The notes under the pieces: generated by a model
The model's database searches: none
What the model saw: the letters and a program-made list of their open reading frames with translations, nothing else
What the model was told of the DNA's origin: nothing
Program-made: the position numbers and the translations under genes
NCBI RefSeq assembly: GCF_016744625.1
Contig: NZ_JADGDZ010000024.1
Coordinates: 1 to 41,733 of the forward strand
Reading direction: 5' to 3'
DNA length: 41,733 nucleotides
DNA from: Winogradskyella sp.
GTDB taxonomy: Bacteria > Bacteroidota > Bacteroidia > Flavobacteriales > Flavobacteriaceae
Part shown: in pieces, positions 25,558-33,722 of the stretch
Numbering within the stretch: the first letter of the stretch is position 1
Layout of the letters: each line of letters starts with the position of its first letter

Positions 25558-26677
25558 ATGCAATAGATTTTTTAAACGTACAACGTCTCTTATGAGTAAC
25601 GGGTTTAAAGTTTTTCCAAAGTTTTTGAATGGCTTCATTATCATCTAATTCTGGACCTCTAACGCAAAGCTCAATATCTTTGGCATTGAATGTTTGCCAA
25701 AATTCTTCAAAAATTATAGCAGTAACACCTTTGTTTTGGTATTCTGGTAATACACCAATAAGGTAAAAAGTTACAGTTTTGGCCTTCTTTTTAGCTTTTA
25801 ATAGATGCATAAATCCAAAAGGAAAAAGTTTGCCATTCATTTTTTGTAAAGCTTTAGCATATGATGGAGTTACAATTCCGAAGCCTACTAATTTGTCATC
25901 TTTGTCTAATACGAATTTGACATATTCAGGATTTAAAAAACCAATAAATTTTTTCTTGAAGTATTCGCGCTGTTCTTGGTTGATTTCTACAAAAGAGGAT
26001 AGGACAGAATGTGATTTTGAAAACACATCAAACATCTCATCTGCATAATCCATGATATCTTTATTATTTGTGAAATTAAGCGCTCTAAGCTGGTAGCGCT
26101 TTTTAACCATAGTCTGAACACGTGTAAAGAATTCTTGGAGAATATTCTTAAACTCCATTTTATTCTCAGAGTACGTTGTGCCAACAGCATAACCTAATGC
26201 TTTAAAATGCTCAGCATAATATGGATGATTATGCCACGTAATCATGCTTCCTATTTCATCAAAGCCTTCTGTTAAAACACCAACTTTATCTAGATTAGAA
26301 AACCCTACAGGACCTTCAACATAATCTAAATCTTTTTCTTTTCCTATTTTGTGGACTTTTTCAAGTAGTAACCGAGTCACTTCAACATCATCAATTACAT
26401 CAAACCAACCAAAACGCATTTTCTTTTCGTTTTGCCCATTCACTTCTAACCAATTGATAATTGTAGCAACACGACCAACTATTTCATTACTTTTATAAGC
26501 CAAGAAATAACGTGCCTCAGCATCTTTAAAAACGGGATTAACATCCTTATCTAAAGTTCTTACTTCTTCAGCTATGATAGGTGGTACCCAAGATGATGAC
26601 CCTTTATAGAGTTTAAAAGGAAACTTAACGAATGCTTTTAAGTCTTTCTTAGATGTGATTTCTCTAATTGTAATCAT
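25556..26677 (-). CDS. GNAT-like acyltransferase, 373 aa
   Basis: Begins MITIREITSKKDLKAFVKFPFKLYKGSSSWVPPI, followed by NPVFKDAEARYFLAYKSNEIVGRVATIIN and DYVEGPVGFSNLDKVGVLTEGFDEI, then HPYYAEHFKALGY. The C-terminal part has the GNAT acyl-thioester loop VLPEYQNKGVTAII and ends GPELDDNEAIQKLWKNF...HKRRCTFKK. This layout resembles bacterial proteins annotated as GNAT N-acyltransferases, a superfamily that also includes the bacterial ceramide synthase bCerS. An N-acylating step for a sphingoid or capnoid base is therefore possible, supported by the alpha-oxoamine synthase next door; this is inference. No membrane segment is visible. The beta-barrel gene lies 20 nt upstream on the same strand. 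Confidence 0.75.
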   Translation of the reverse strand: MITIREITSKKDLKAFVKFPFKLYKGSSSWVPPIIAEEVRTLDKDVNPVFKDAEARYFLAYKSNEIVGRVATIINWLEVNGQNEKKMRFGWFDVIDDVEVTRLLLEKVHKIGKEKDLDYVEGPVGFSNLDKVGVLTEGFDEIGSMITWHNHPYYAEHFKALGYAVGTTYSENKMEFKNILQEFFTRVQTMVKKRYQLRALNFTNNKDIMDYADEMFDVFSKSHSVLSSFVEINQEQREYFKKKFIGFLNPEYVKFVLDKDDKLVGFGIVTPSYAKALQKMNGKLFPFGFMHLLKAKKKAKTVTFYLIGVLPEYQNKGVTAIIFEEFWQTFNAKDIELCVRGPELDDNEAIQKLWKNFKPVTHKRRCTFKKSIA

Positions 26678-26697
26678 GTAGTTAGGAGAGCTATAAA

Positions 26698-27663
26698 TTA
26701 AGAGTCAAAATCATCAGTTCTCTTTTCTTTTTTCTTCTTTTTCTTCTTCTTTTTAAAATTTCCATCATTACCATTGCCATTATCAATTTTCTTGTCTTTA
26801 TGAAAATCTAAGCGATATGAAGCACCAAAAGCGATATTAAACACTGAAGGTGTGTCTTTTGTATTGAAGCCAATATTAGCATCTAACTGAAAATCTGGCG
26901 TCCATAAATATGCACCACCAAATCTAAAAATATTATCTGCATAAAAATCACTATTGATTCCTTGTGCTTCCCCAAAAATGACCCATTGTGGTGTAAAAGA
27001 ATGTGTTAAAGTAAATACATATTGAAATTCTGAAAACTCAGAACCAATTCTATCTTTTATTAAATTCATGACAAATACCCAACCACCATTAAAATTGTTT
27101 TGTGTAGCTACCATAACTTTAGGACTAAAGCCTTCAACATCTGGTGCTGTATATGGATTGCTTTTAGTGTCGAAATTTGCACCGACATATACTGCCACTG
27201 CAGGTATCAATGATTTCCATTGAAACTTCTTATTAGCATGATAACTATATAAGTTTGGTTTTGCTTCTTCTGCATTTTTATAAGGATCATAAACCAAATA
27301 TTTAGCTCCTAAAGTGAAATTTTTAAAATTAGAACGTTTATCTTCTAAAGGAATCGCAGCATTATTAAAAGTAATTTTATCATTTTGGTATTTACCATCA
27401 AGAGACAATTCTAATTGCTCAAATAAAACACCATATCTCAAAGCGAAATCTAATCCAAAACCTGAAACTTCGTAATTTAGTGGGACATGTTCTTCTTTAA
27501 CTGTAAATGCACCAGCTTCAAATTGAACAATACCTGTTCCAACTGAAAATGCACTTTTAGAAACACCAGGACGATTAGAGTTAATTACCTCTGTGTATTG
27601 TGCGTAGGTTGAAGTAAAAGATAATGAAATAAGAAAAACGAAAATTGATTTGAGTACTCGCAT
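26698..27663 (-). CDS. Predicted outer-membrane beta-barrel with poly-lysine tail
   Basis: A 321-residue exported protein. The ATG at 27663 is preferred over the TTG at 27684, because the latter overlaps the TATATTTG promoter box; MRVLKSIFVFLISLSFTSTYAQ is then a good signal peptide. The mature part shows repeated amphipathic strands (FGLDFALRYGVLFEQLELSLDGKY, NFTLGAKYLVYD, FAFGASYRLDF-like endings) and resembles transporter-type barrels of the 'meta-pathway of phenol degradation' group. After the last strand comes GNGNDGNFKKKKKKKKKEKRTDDFDS, a polycationic tail facing the periplasm. Substrate unknown. The GNAT-like gene starts 20 nt after it, so they may be cotranscribed. Confidence 0.8.
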   Translation of the reverse strand: MRVLKSIFVFLISLSFTSTYAQYTEVINSNRPGVSKSAFSVGTGIVQFEAGAFTVKEEHVPLNYEVSGFGLDFALRYGVLFEQLELSLDGKYQNDKITFNNAAIPLEDKRSNFKNFTLGAKYLVYDPYKNAEEAKPNLYSYHANKKFQWKSLIPAVAVYVGANFDTKSNPYTAPDVEGFSPKVMVATQNNFNGGWVFVMNLIKDRIGSEFSEFQYVFTLTHSFTPQWVIFGEAQGINSDFYADNIFRFGGAYLWTPDFQLDANIGFNTKDTPSVFNIAFGASYRLDFHKDKKIDNGNGNDGNFKKKKKKKKKEKRTDDFDS

Positions 27664-27681
27664 TAGATTTTGGTTTAAATT

Positions 27682-27689
27682 CAAATATA
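27682..27689 (-). promoter_or_regulatory. -7 box TATATTTG of the beta-barrel gene
   Basis: Exact TAnnTTTG on minus, leading to a leader of about 13 nt before ATG 27663. This decides the start over the upstream TTG. Confidence 0.55.
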
Positions 27690-27743
27690 GATATTTTATA
27701 CTTTTTTTAAGGAATAATAACGGATTATAAATGAGTATAATTG

Positions 27744-27751
27744 TATTTTTG
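27744..27751 (+). promoter_or_regulatory. -7 box TATTTTTG of the DUF4834 gene
   Basis: Exact TAnnTTTG 15 nt before ATG 27767, so the leader is short. Divergent from the beta-barrel promoter. Confidence 0.5.
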
Positions 27752-27766
27752 AGTATTATTTAATTT

Positions 27767-28060
27767 ATGATACAAGAAGCTTCGGCCATGGGATTATTAA
27801 GAACCATTTTAATTATATTACTTGTTTACTTTGGTTTCAAGATATTAGCACGCCTTTTTGCTCCTTTTCTTTTACGATTTGTAGCTAAAAAAGCAGAGCA
27901 GAAATTTGGTGAGCAATTTGGCGGATTCAAAAATCAAGCAAATCAGAAGCAACAACAAAAGCAAAGAGAAGGTGAGACTGTTATTGATAAAATGCCTAAC
28001 CAAAATAGAAAGTCTAACGAAAAAGTTGGAGAATATATCGATTACGAAGAAATTGATTAG
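27767..28060 (+). CDS. DUF4834 family small membrane protein
   Basis: A 97-residue inner-membrane protein. One hydrophobic segment (LLRTILIILLVYFGFKILARLFAPFLL, ~9-35) is followed by a basic stretch (KKAEQKF) and a glutamine/asparagine/lysine-rich tail that would be cytoplasmic, ending GEYIDYEEID. DUF4834 is confined to Bacteroidota and its function is unknown. The first ATG is chosen because family members I recall begin with a short MxEAS-like leader before the membrane helix. YfhO follows 98 nt later on the same strand. Confidence 0.82.
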   Translation: MIQEASAMGLLRTILIILLVYFGFKILARLFAPFLLRFVAKKAEQKFGEQFGGFKNQANQKQQQKQREGETVIDKMPNQNRKSNEKVGEYIDYEEID

Positions 28061-28158
28061 TTAAATTCCTGTAAGTTCTGATTACTATCAAGATGAATCT
28101 CTAATGTTTTTAGAAAAAAATAACTATTTTTCAGAATCGTTCAATTTAAAGCATACTC

Positions 28159-30618
28159 ATGTCATTTTCCTTTAAGCGTATACTACCTCATATCTTAGTT
28201 TTAATAGGGTTTGTAGTACTTTCTTTAGCCTATTTCAGTCCAGTTTTACAAGGCAAAAAAATCAACCAAAGTGATATTATGCATTACATTGGTATGGCGC
28301 AACAGCAAAAGGAATTTGCTAAAACTACTGGAGAAGAAACGTATTGGACTAATAGTGCTTTTGGAGGTATGCCAACCTATCAACTTGGAGCAAAATATCC
28401 TCATAATTATATTAAAAAACTCGATTTAACCTTACGCTTTTTACCAAGACCTGCAGATTATTTATTCCTATATTTTATAGGTTTTTATATTTTATTATTA
28501 TCTCTTAAAGTAGATTATAAGCTTGCAGCATTGGGTTCGCTTGCGTTTGGATTTTCGACTTATCTGATTATAATTCTTGGTGTTGGTCATAACTCAAAAG
28601 CACATGCCATAGCATACATGCCCTTGGTTTTAGCAGGAATCATTTTAACCTTTAGAAAGAAATACATACTAGGTTTTCTACTAACCATCGCAGCTTTAGG
28701 GTTGGAGATTGTAGCTAACCATTTCCAAATGACTTATTATCTTTTGTTATTAGTCATTGTTTTAGGAATAGTTTATTTGATTGATGCCTATCGTAAAAAA
28801 CAATTGCCTCACTTTTTTAAATCCATAGGATTACTTTCTATTGCAGCTATTCTTGCAGTTGGCTTAAATGCTACCAATATTATGACGACTCAAGAGTATG
28901 TAAAAGAAAGTACACGTGGCAAGAGTGAGTTAACTATAAATTCTGATGGTTCTGCAAAAGAGGTGACTTCTGGTTTAAGTAAAGAATATATTACTGAATA
29001 TAGTTATGGAATTTTAGAGACGTTTAACCTCTACATTCCTAAGTTTATGGGAGGAGGAAATAGGGAAGATGTAGGTAAAGATTCAGATACTTATAAAGCT
29101 TACATAAATCTTGGAGCTTCACCTATTGAAGCCTTGCAAGCTTCTAGAAATGCACCTATGTATTGGGGAGACCAAACTATTGTTGAAGCTCCTGCTTATG
29201 TAGGAGCAGTTATTATCTTCCTTTTTGTTCTAGGACTATTCTTAGTTAAAGGACGATTAAAATGGTGGCTTGTAGGTGGAACAATACTTTCATGGATTTT
29301 ATCATTAGGAAAAAATTGGTTTTTCATTGAAAACCCTAAACCAGACAGTAATCCAATAACTAATTTCTTTATTGATTTTGTTCCTTTATATGATAAATTC
29401 AGGGCTGTAAGTTCAATTCAAGTAATTTTAGAATTGTGCATTCCTGTGCTGGGAATTTTTGCTTTGGTTCGTTTGTTTAATGATTTCCAAAAAAATGAAG
29501 AAAAACTTAAGGCTTTAAAATATTCTGTTGCAATTACTGCAGGTTTGGCATTAGTATTTTTATTATTTAAATCAGTATTATTCGATTTTGAAAGCTTTAG
29601 AGATGATGGTTATATAGAAGCTTATGGCCAACCATTTATTGATGCAATTATTGAAGATCGAAAATCATTAATGACCACTGATACATTAAGAACATTAATT
29701 CTAGTACTACTTTCTGCAGGTGCCGTTTATTTTTTCTTAAAAAAGAAACTATCTGAAAAACTAGTTGTTGTCGTTTTTGCGGTTCTGTTACTTTTTGATT
29801 TGGTAAGTGTTGATAGACAATATGTGAACAACGATAATTTTGTATCAGCACTAAAGGTAGATAAACCTTACCAAGCGAATGCTGCGGATAAAGAAATCTT
29901 AAAAGACAAAGGACATTTTAGAGTATTAGATATGTCTTCAGAAGGGCAAAGTAAACCAGGCAGAACGGCTTATTTTCATAATTCACTGTTTGGTTATCAT
30001 GCAGCAAAATTAGGACGTTATAATGAGTTAATGGAATTTCATGTATACAAGAACAACATGAATGTTCTTAATATGTTGAACACAAAATATATCATAGCTG
30101 AAGAGCAAGGTTCAATTTTTCCATATACCAATACTGAAACTAATGGTAATGCTTGGTTTGTTTCAGAATTAAAACAGTTAACTAGTGCTAACATAGAAAT
30201 AAGAGTCCTAGATAGTTTAGATACAAAAACTAAAGCAGTCACTACGATGTCAGACTTTAGTGGCAAGCCAGAAATTATTCGTTATAAGGTTGATTCGATA
30301 GCATCTATTCAATTAAAAGCACATAAACCTAATTACCTTAAGTATGAATCTATTAATTCAAATAATGGTCTTGCTGTGTTTTCAGAGGTTTATTATAAAG
30401 AGGGATGGAATGCTTATATCGATGGAAATTTAATTACTCATTTTCGTGTAAACTATGTTTTAAGAGCTTTAGAAGTTCCAAAAGGAAATCATACAATAGA
30501 ATTTAAGTTTGAACCAGAAGTTGTTGAAACAGGAAGTAGAGTGGCTTTGGCGAGCTCTGCTATATTTGGGATATTGCTTTTATTGGCTGTTTTCTATACT
30601 TTTAAAAAGAAAGATTGA
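28159..30618 (+). CDS. YfhO-family membrane protein
   Basis: An 819-residue polytopic inner-membrane protein. A large N-terminal part (~10-560) has about a dozen hydrophobic segments (e.g. ILPHILVLIGFVVLSLAYFSPVL, YLFLYFIGFYILLLSL), then a ~230-residue periplasmic domain (~570-790), and a last membrane helix (VALASSAIFGILLLLAVFYTF). YfhO of Bacillus is implicated in lipoteichoic acid glycosylation; Bacteroidota have many paralogues of unknown substrate. Typical loop motifs here are NSAFGGMPTYQ (~66-76) and YKEGWNAYIDG near the end. It is followed by a GT4 and a flippase, so it probably takes part in surface-glycan assembly. The gene ends just ahead of an inverted repeat. Confidence 0.9.
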   Translation: MSFSFKRILPHILVLIGFVVLSLAYFSPVLQGKKINQSDIMHYIGMAQQQKEFAKTTGEETYWTNSAFGGMPTYQLGAKYPHNYIKKLDLTLRFLPRPADYLFLYFIGFYILLLSLKVDYKLAALGSLAFGFSTYLIIILGVGHNSKAHAIAYMPLVLAGIILTFRKKYILGFLLTIAALGLEIVANHFQMTYYLLLLVIVLGIVYLIDAYRKKQLPHFFKSIGLLSIAAILAVGLNATNIMTTQEYVKESTRGKSELTINSDGSAKEVTSGLSKEYITEYSYGILETFNLYIPKFMGGGNREDVGKDSDTYKAYINLGASPIEALQASRNAPMYWGDQTIVEAPAYVGAVIIFLFVLGLFLVKGRLKWWLVGGTILSWILSLGKNWFFIENPKPDSNPITNFFIDFVPLYDKFRAVSSIQVILELCIPVLGIFALVRLFNDFQKNEEKLKALKYSVAITAGLALVFLLFKSVLFDFESFRDDGYIEAYGQPFIDAIIEDRKSLMTTDTLRTLILVLLSAGAVYFFLKKKLSEKLVVVVFAVLLLFDLVSVDRQYVNNDNFVSALKVDKPYQANAADKEILKDKGHFRVLDMSSEGQSKPGRTAYFHNSLFGYHAAKLGRYNELMEFHVYKNNMNVLNMLNTKYIIAEEQGSIFPYTNTETNGNAWFVSELKQLTSANIEIRVLDSLDTKTKAVTTMSDFSGKPEIIRYKVDSIASIQLKAHKPNYLKYESINSNNGLAVFSEVYYKEGWNAYIDGNLITHFRVNYVLRALEVPKGNHTIEFKFEPEVVETGSRVALASSAIFGILLLLAVFYTFKKKD

Positions 30619-30619
30619 T

Positions 30620-30691
30620 TGTCATTCCTGAGAAGGCAGGAATCCATTATCTACCGACAAAAAATAGATTCCTGCCTTCTCAGGAATGACA
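30620..30691. repeat. REPIN-like element: two 25-bp inverted arms
   Basis: Arms at 30620-30644 and 30667-30691 are perfect inverted copies separated by 22 nt. Each arm itself holds the palindrome ATTCCTG-N6-CAGGAAT. This two-level symmetry is that of REP doublets. It fills almost all of the gap between YfhO and the GT4 gene, and its right arm reaches 4 nt from the preferred GT4 start. Confidence 0.93.
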
Positions 30692-30694
30692 GAA

Positions 30695-31984
30695 ATGAGT
30701 AAAAAAAGAGTTCTTATAATTTGCTATTATTGGCCACCAGCTGGAGGTCCTGGTGTACAGCGTTGGTTAAAATTCGTTAAGTACTTGCCTGAGTTTGATA
30801 TTGAACCAATTGTGTATTGCCCAGAAAATCCAAATTATCCTATTGTGGATGAAAGTTTGGTAAATGAAATATCAAAAAGCATTACAATACTTAAACAACC
30901 TATAAATGAGCCTTATGGTTTAGCAAGTTTGTTTTCAAAGAACAGTGCTAAAAAAATTAGTTCAGGAGTGATTCCTAAAGCTAAAAAACAGTCTTTTATT
31001 GAAAAAGCAATGCTTTATGTGAGAGGAAATTACTTTATACCAGATGCACGTAAGAATTGGATAAAACCTTCGGTTTCATTTCTTTCAAATTATATTAAAA
31101 AGCATCAAATAGAAATTATTATAACTACAGGTCCACCACATAGTTTGCATTTAATTGGATTAAATCTAAAACAACAGCTTGGAGTAAAATGGCTAGCAGA
31201 TTTTAGAGATCCATGGACAACCATTGGATATCATAAGGACTTAAAATTGACTAAATCTTCTGAAGCTAAACATAAAGATTTAGAGCTTAAAGTTCTTAAT
31301 GCTACAGATGAAATTATTGTTACTAGCAGTCATACCAAGAATGAGTTTAAAGCAAAAACAGAGCAATCTATTTCTGTTATCACAAATGGTTATGATTCAC
31401 ATAAAGTTAGAGTAGATGAGAAGGACGACTTATTTACATTATCACATATTGGTTCATTATTATCTGAACGAAATCCAAGTATTTTATGGGAGGTGCTTTC
31501 AGAATTGATTAAAGAAAATGAAACTTTTTCAAAAATTTTTAAACTGAATTTAGTAGGAGTAGTGAGTGATGATGTTTTAGAATCTATTCACAATAATGGA
31601 TTAAGACATCATTTAAATATTGTTGGTTATGTGAGTCATGATGAAGCGATTAAATTTCAGATGCAATCGCAGGTTTTGTTACTGATAGAAATTGATACAG
31701 ACGACACCAAAGCCATCATTCCTGGTAAAATCTTTGAGTATCTTATTTCTGAAACACCAATATTGGCTATTGGACCAAAAGATGCTGATGTTGAGCAAAT
31801 AATTAAAACAACCAATACAGGAACTTACTTTAGTTATAATGAGAAGGTCGAATTAAAAACGCAAATCTTAAACTATTTTGAAGCCTACCAAAATAATAAC
31901 TTAAAAGTAAATGCGATTGGCTTGCAACCATATAGTCGCAAAGCATTGACGAAAAAGTTAAGTTCTATCATCAACAATATCTAA
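30695..31984 (+). CDS. Glycosyltransferase, GT4-like
   Basis: A 429-residue GT-B fold enzyme. It starts MSKKRVLIICYYWPPAGGPGVQRWLKFVKYL, the N-terminal glycine loop of GT4 enzymes; IIITTGPPHSLHLIG and WLADFRDPWTT are the acceptor-side motifs, and the nucleotide-sugar domain has THIGSLLSERNP-like (LSHIGSLLSERNPSIL), NIVGYVSHDEAIKFQ and PGKIFEYLISETPILAIG with the donor glutamate. The ATG at 30695 is preferred to 30686, since the latter lies inside the REPIN arm and adds only three residues. Located between YfhO and a flippase, so it likely builds a surface polysaccharide. Confidence 0.9.
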   Translation: MSKKRVLIICYYWPPAGGPGVQRWLKFVKYLPEFDIEPIVYCPENPNYPIVDESLVNEISKSITILKQPINEPYGLASLFSKNSAKKISSGVIPKAKKQSFIEKAMLYVRGNYFIPDARKNWIKPSVSFLSNYIKKHQIEIIITTGPPHSLHLIGLNLKQQLGVKWLADFRDPWTTIGYHKDLKLTKSSEAKHKDLELKVLNATDEIIVTSSHTKNEFKAKTEQSISVITNGYDSHKVRVDEKDDLFTLSHIGSLLSERNPSILWEVLSELIKENETFSKIFKLNLVGVVSDDVLESIHNNGLRHHLNIVGYVSHDEAIKFQMQSQVLLLIEIDTDDTKAIIPGKIFEYLISETPILAIGPKDADVEQIIKTTNTGTYFSYNEKVELKTQILNYFEAYQNNNLKVNAIGLQPYSRKALTKKLSSIINNI

Positions 31985-32037
31985 TTCCTCAAACACGTTT
32001 TGTAATTTGATATTTTATAGTTGTATTTTGCATCACT

Positions 32038-33498
32038 ATGGGAATTGTACTAAACCAATCATTTAAAAATACCATAAGTACTTACTTAGGTTTCGGTATT
32101 GGTGCGATTAACACACTCTTCCTTTACACCAATTTTTTAACAGATGAATACTTTGGATTAGTTGCTTTTTTACTCTCTGCTGCTAATATTATGATGCCTT
32201 TTATGGCTTTTGGAGTCCATAATGCTATTATTAAATTCTATTCATCATTTAAAACTAAAAATAGTATTAATAGCTTTTTAAGCTTCATGTTGTTTTTGCC
32301 TTTGGTGTTTATTATTCCTGCATCTATTATAGGTTATTTTGCCTATGATTCTATTGCAGGTTTGCTTTCAAAAGAGAATGCAATCGTTGGAAATTATGTT
32401 TGGCATATTTTTATTTTGGCAATTGCGATGGCCTATTTCGAAATCTTTTTTGCTTGGTCTAAAGTGCAATTACAGACTGTATTTGGTAATGTAATGAAAG
32501 AGATCTTTCATCGTGTATGCATAATGCTTTTGCTTTTTGCCGTTTATATGAATTGGTTATCGGTTAACGACTTTATTTTAGCAGTAGTCGCTATGCATAT
32601 ATTACGAATGTTAGTAATGATGTTGTATGCGTTCTCAATTAGAATTCTAAAATTGAAATTTCAGAAAATAGAAAAGATTTCTTCAATATTAAAATATGCA
32701 GGATTAATGATTGTCGCTGGTTCTGTAGCGATGTTAATTCTTGATATAGATAAGTTTATGATAGGCTTAATGCTCGAAGATATAGAACAAGTGGCATACT
32801 ATAGTGTTGCTATATTTATTGCTACAGTAATTGCAGTGCCACAGCGTGCTATGCATCAAATAATGATGCCTTTAACTGCTAAGTATTTAAATGAAAATGA
32901 TAAGCCAGCACTAGAAGATTTATATAAGCGAAGCTCTATGAGTTTATTGGTAATTAGTGGCTTTATTTTTCTATTAATTATCCTAAATATTAATCAGCTT
33001 TACCAAATAATTCCTAAGGAATTTACCGGAGGACTTTTTGTTGTAATTATTGTAAGTCTAGCAAAACTATATGATAATAGTTTAGGGAATAATAATGCGA
33101 TTTTATTTAATAGTGATTATTACCGAATGGTTTTGTTCTTTGGTGTATTGTTAGCGATTATGGCTATAGTCTTAAATATTATTTTTATTCCTGTTTATGG
33201 TATTGAAGGCTCAGCGTTAGCAACATTTTTAGCAGTTTTTGTTTATAATACTATCAAAGTATATTTTGTAAAACGCAAGTTTAACATACAGCCATTTACA
33301 ATGGCATCGCTCAAAATTGTGCTAACGCTAATGGTATTGTCGTTAGTTTTTTATTTTTGGGAGTTTCCTTTTCATCCTATTGTTAATATTATTTTTAAAT
33401 CTGTCTTAATTGGGTTACTTTATTTTAGTGTGATTTATAAAATGAATGTTTCCGAAGATATTTCTAGTCAGATTAAGAAGTATTTGCGGTTAAAGTAA
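32038..33498 (+). CDS. Polysaccharide flippase (Wzx/MOP family)
   Basis: A 486-residue integral membrane protein with about 12-14 hydrophobic segments (e.g. LVAFLLSAANIMMPFMAFGVHNAIIKF, FILLIILNINQLYQIIP, LAIMAIVLNIIFIPVYGIEGSALATFLAVFVYN). The 'PVYGIEGSALAT' stretch is characteristic of the MOP exporter superfamily that flips lipid-linked glycan units. The GT4 gene ends 53 nt upstream, making a short glycan cassette: membrane enzyme, transferase, flippase. No Wzy polymerase is visible in the window. The start ATG at 32038 gives a typical short cytosolic N-terminus. Confidence 0.9.
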   Translation: MGIVLNQSFKNTISTYLGFGIGAINTLFLYTNFLTDEYFGLVAFLLSAANIMMPFMAFGVHNAIIKFYSSFKTKNSINSFLSFMLFLPLVFIIPASIIGYFAYDSIAGLLSKENAIVGNYVWHIFILAIAMAYFEIFFAWSKVQLQTVFGNVMKEIFHRVCIMLLLFAVYMNWLSVNDFILAVVAMHILRMLVMMLYAFSIRILKLKFQKIEKISSILKYAGLMIVAGSVAMLILDIDKFMIGLMLEDIEQVAYYSVAIFIATVIAVPQRAMHQIMMPLTAKYLNENDKPALEDLYKRSSMSLLVISGFIFLLIILNINQLYQIIPKEFTGGLFVVIIVSLAKLYDNSLGNNNAILFNSDYYRMVLFFGVLLAIMAIVLNIIFIPVYGIEGSALATFLAVFVYNTIKVYFVKRKFNIQPFTMASLKIVLTLMVLSLVFYFWEFPFHPIVNIIFKSVLIGLLYFSVIYKMNVSEDISSQIKKYLRLK

Positions 33499-33534
33499 AG
33501 TCGTGTGAAACTATAACTTATAATTATCACTCTG

Positions 33535-33587
33535 AACTTGTTTCAGAATCTAGACTACAATTAAATTATAAGATATTGAAACAAGTT
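33535..33587. repeat. Inverted repeat around TGAACTTGTTTCAG
   Basis: AACTTGTTTCA (33535-33545) and TGAAACAAGTT (33577-33587) are perfect inverted copies, 31 nt apart. CTGAACTTGTTTCAG in the left arm is itself nearly palindromic. Looks like a second class of REP doublet, different from 30620. Confidence 0.7.
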
Positions 33588-33621
33588 TAGCATCATAAAA
33601 AGAATAAGCGTTATAAAAGAG

Positions 33622-33641
33622 ATTCCTGAGAAAGCAGGAAT
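33622..33641. repeat. Single REP-like copy (19/20 match to the arms at 30620)
   Basis: ATTCCTG-AGAAAG-CAGGAAT differs by one base from ATTCCTG-AGAAGG-CAGGAAT at 30624-30643. It is a solo arm, about 3 kb from the doublet. Confidence 0.8.
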
Positions 33642-33650
33642 TTGTAAACG

Positions 33651-33696
33651 AGAAATCCCGCAAGGTGCTCTGAGGCATACATCATGCGGGATTTCT
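33651..33696. terminator. 12-bp stem with structured loop
   Basis: AGAAATCCCGCA (33651-33662) pairs with TGCGGGATTTCT (33685-33696). The 22-nt loop includes GCAT-ACATC-ATGC overlapping the stem end, so an alternative hairpin can form. It lies 26 nt downstream of the stop of the minus-strand gene at 33723 and could be its terminator, or another palindromic repeat. Confidence 0.6.
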
Positions 33697-33722
33697 ACTA
33701 ACCAACCAAAAAAAACTTAATT

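Noticed and set aside
30686-30694. Upstream ATG for the GT4 gene
   Set aside because: Lies inside the REPIN arm and adds three residues (MTE) not expected in the family; the ATG at 30695 gives the usual N-terminus.
33535-33696. CRISPR array
   Set aside because: The elements are different palindromes without regular spacing or identical direct repeats.
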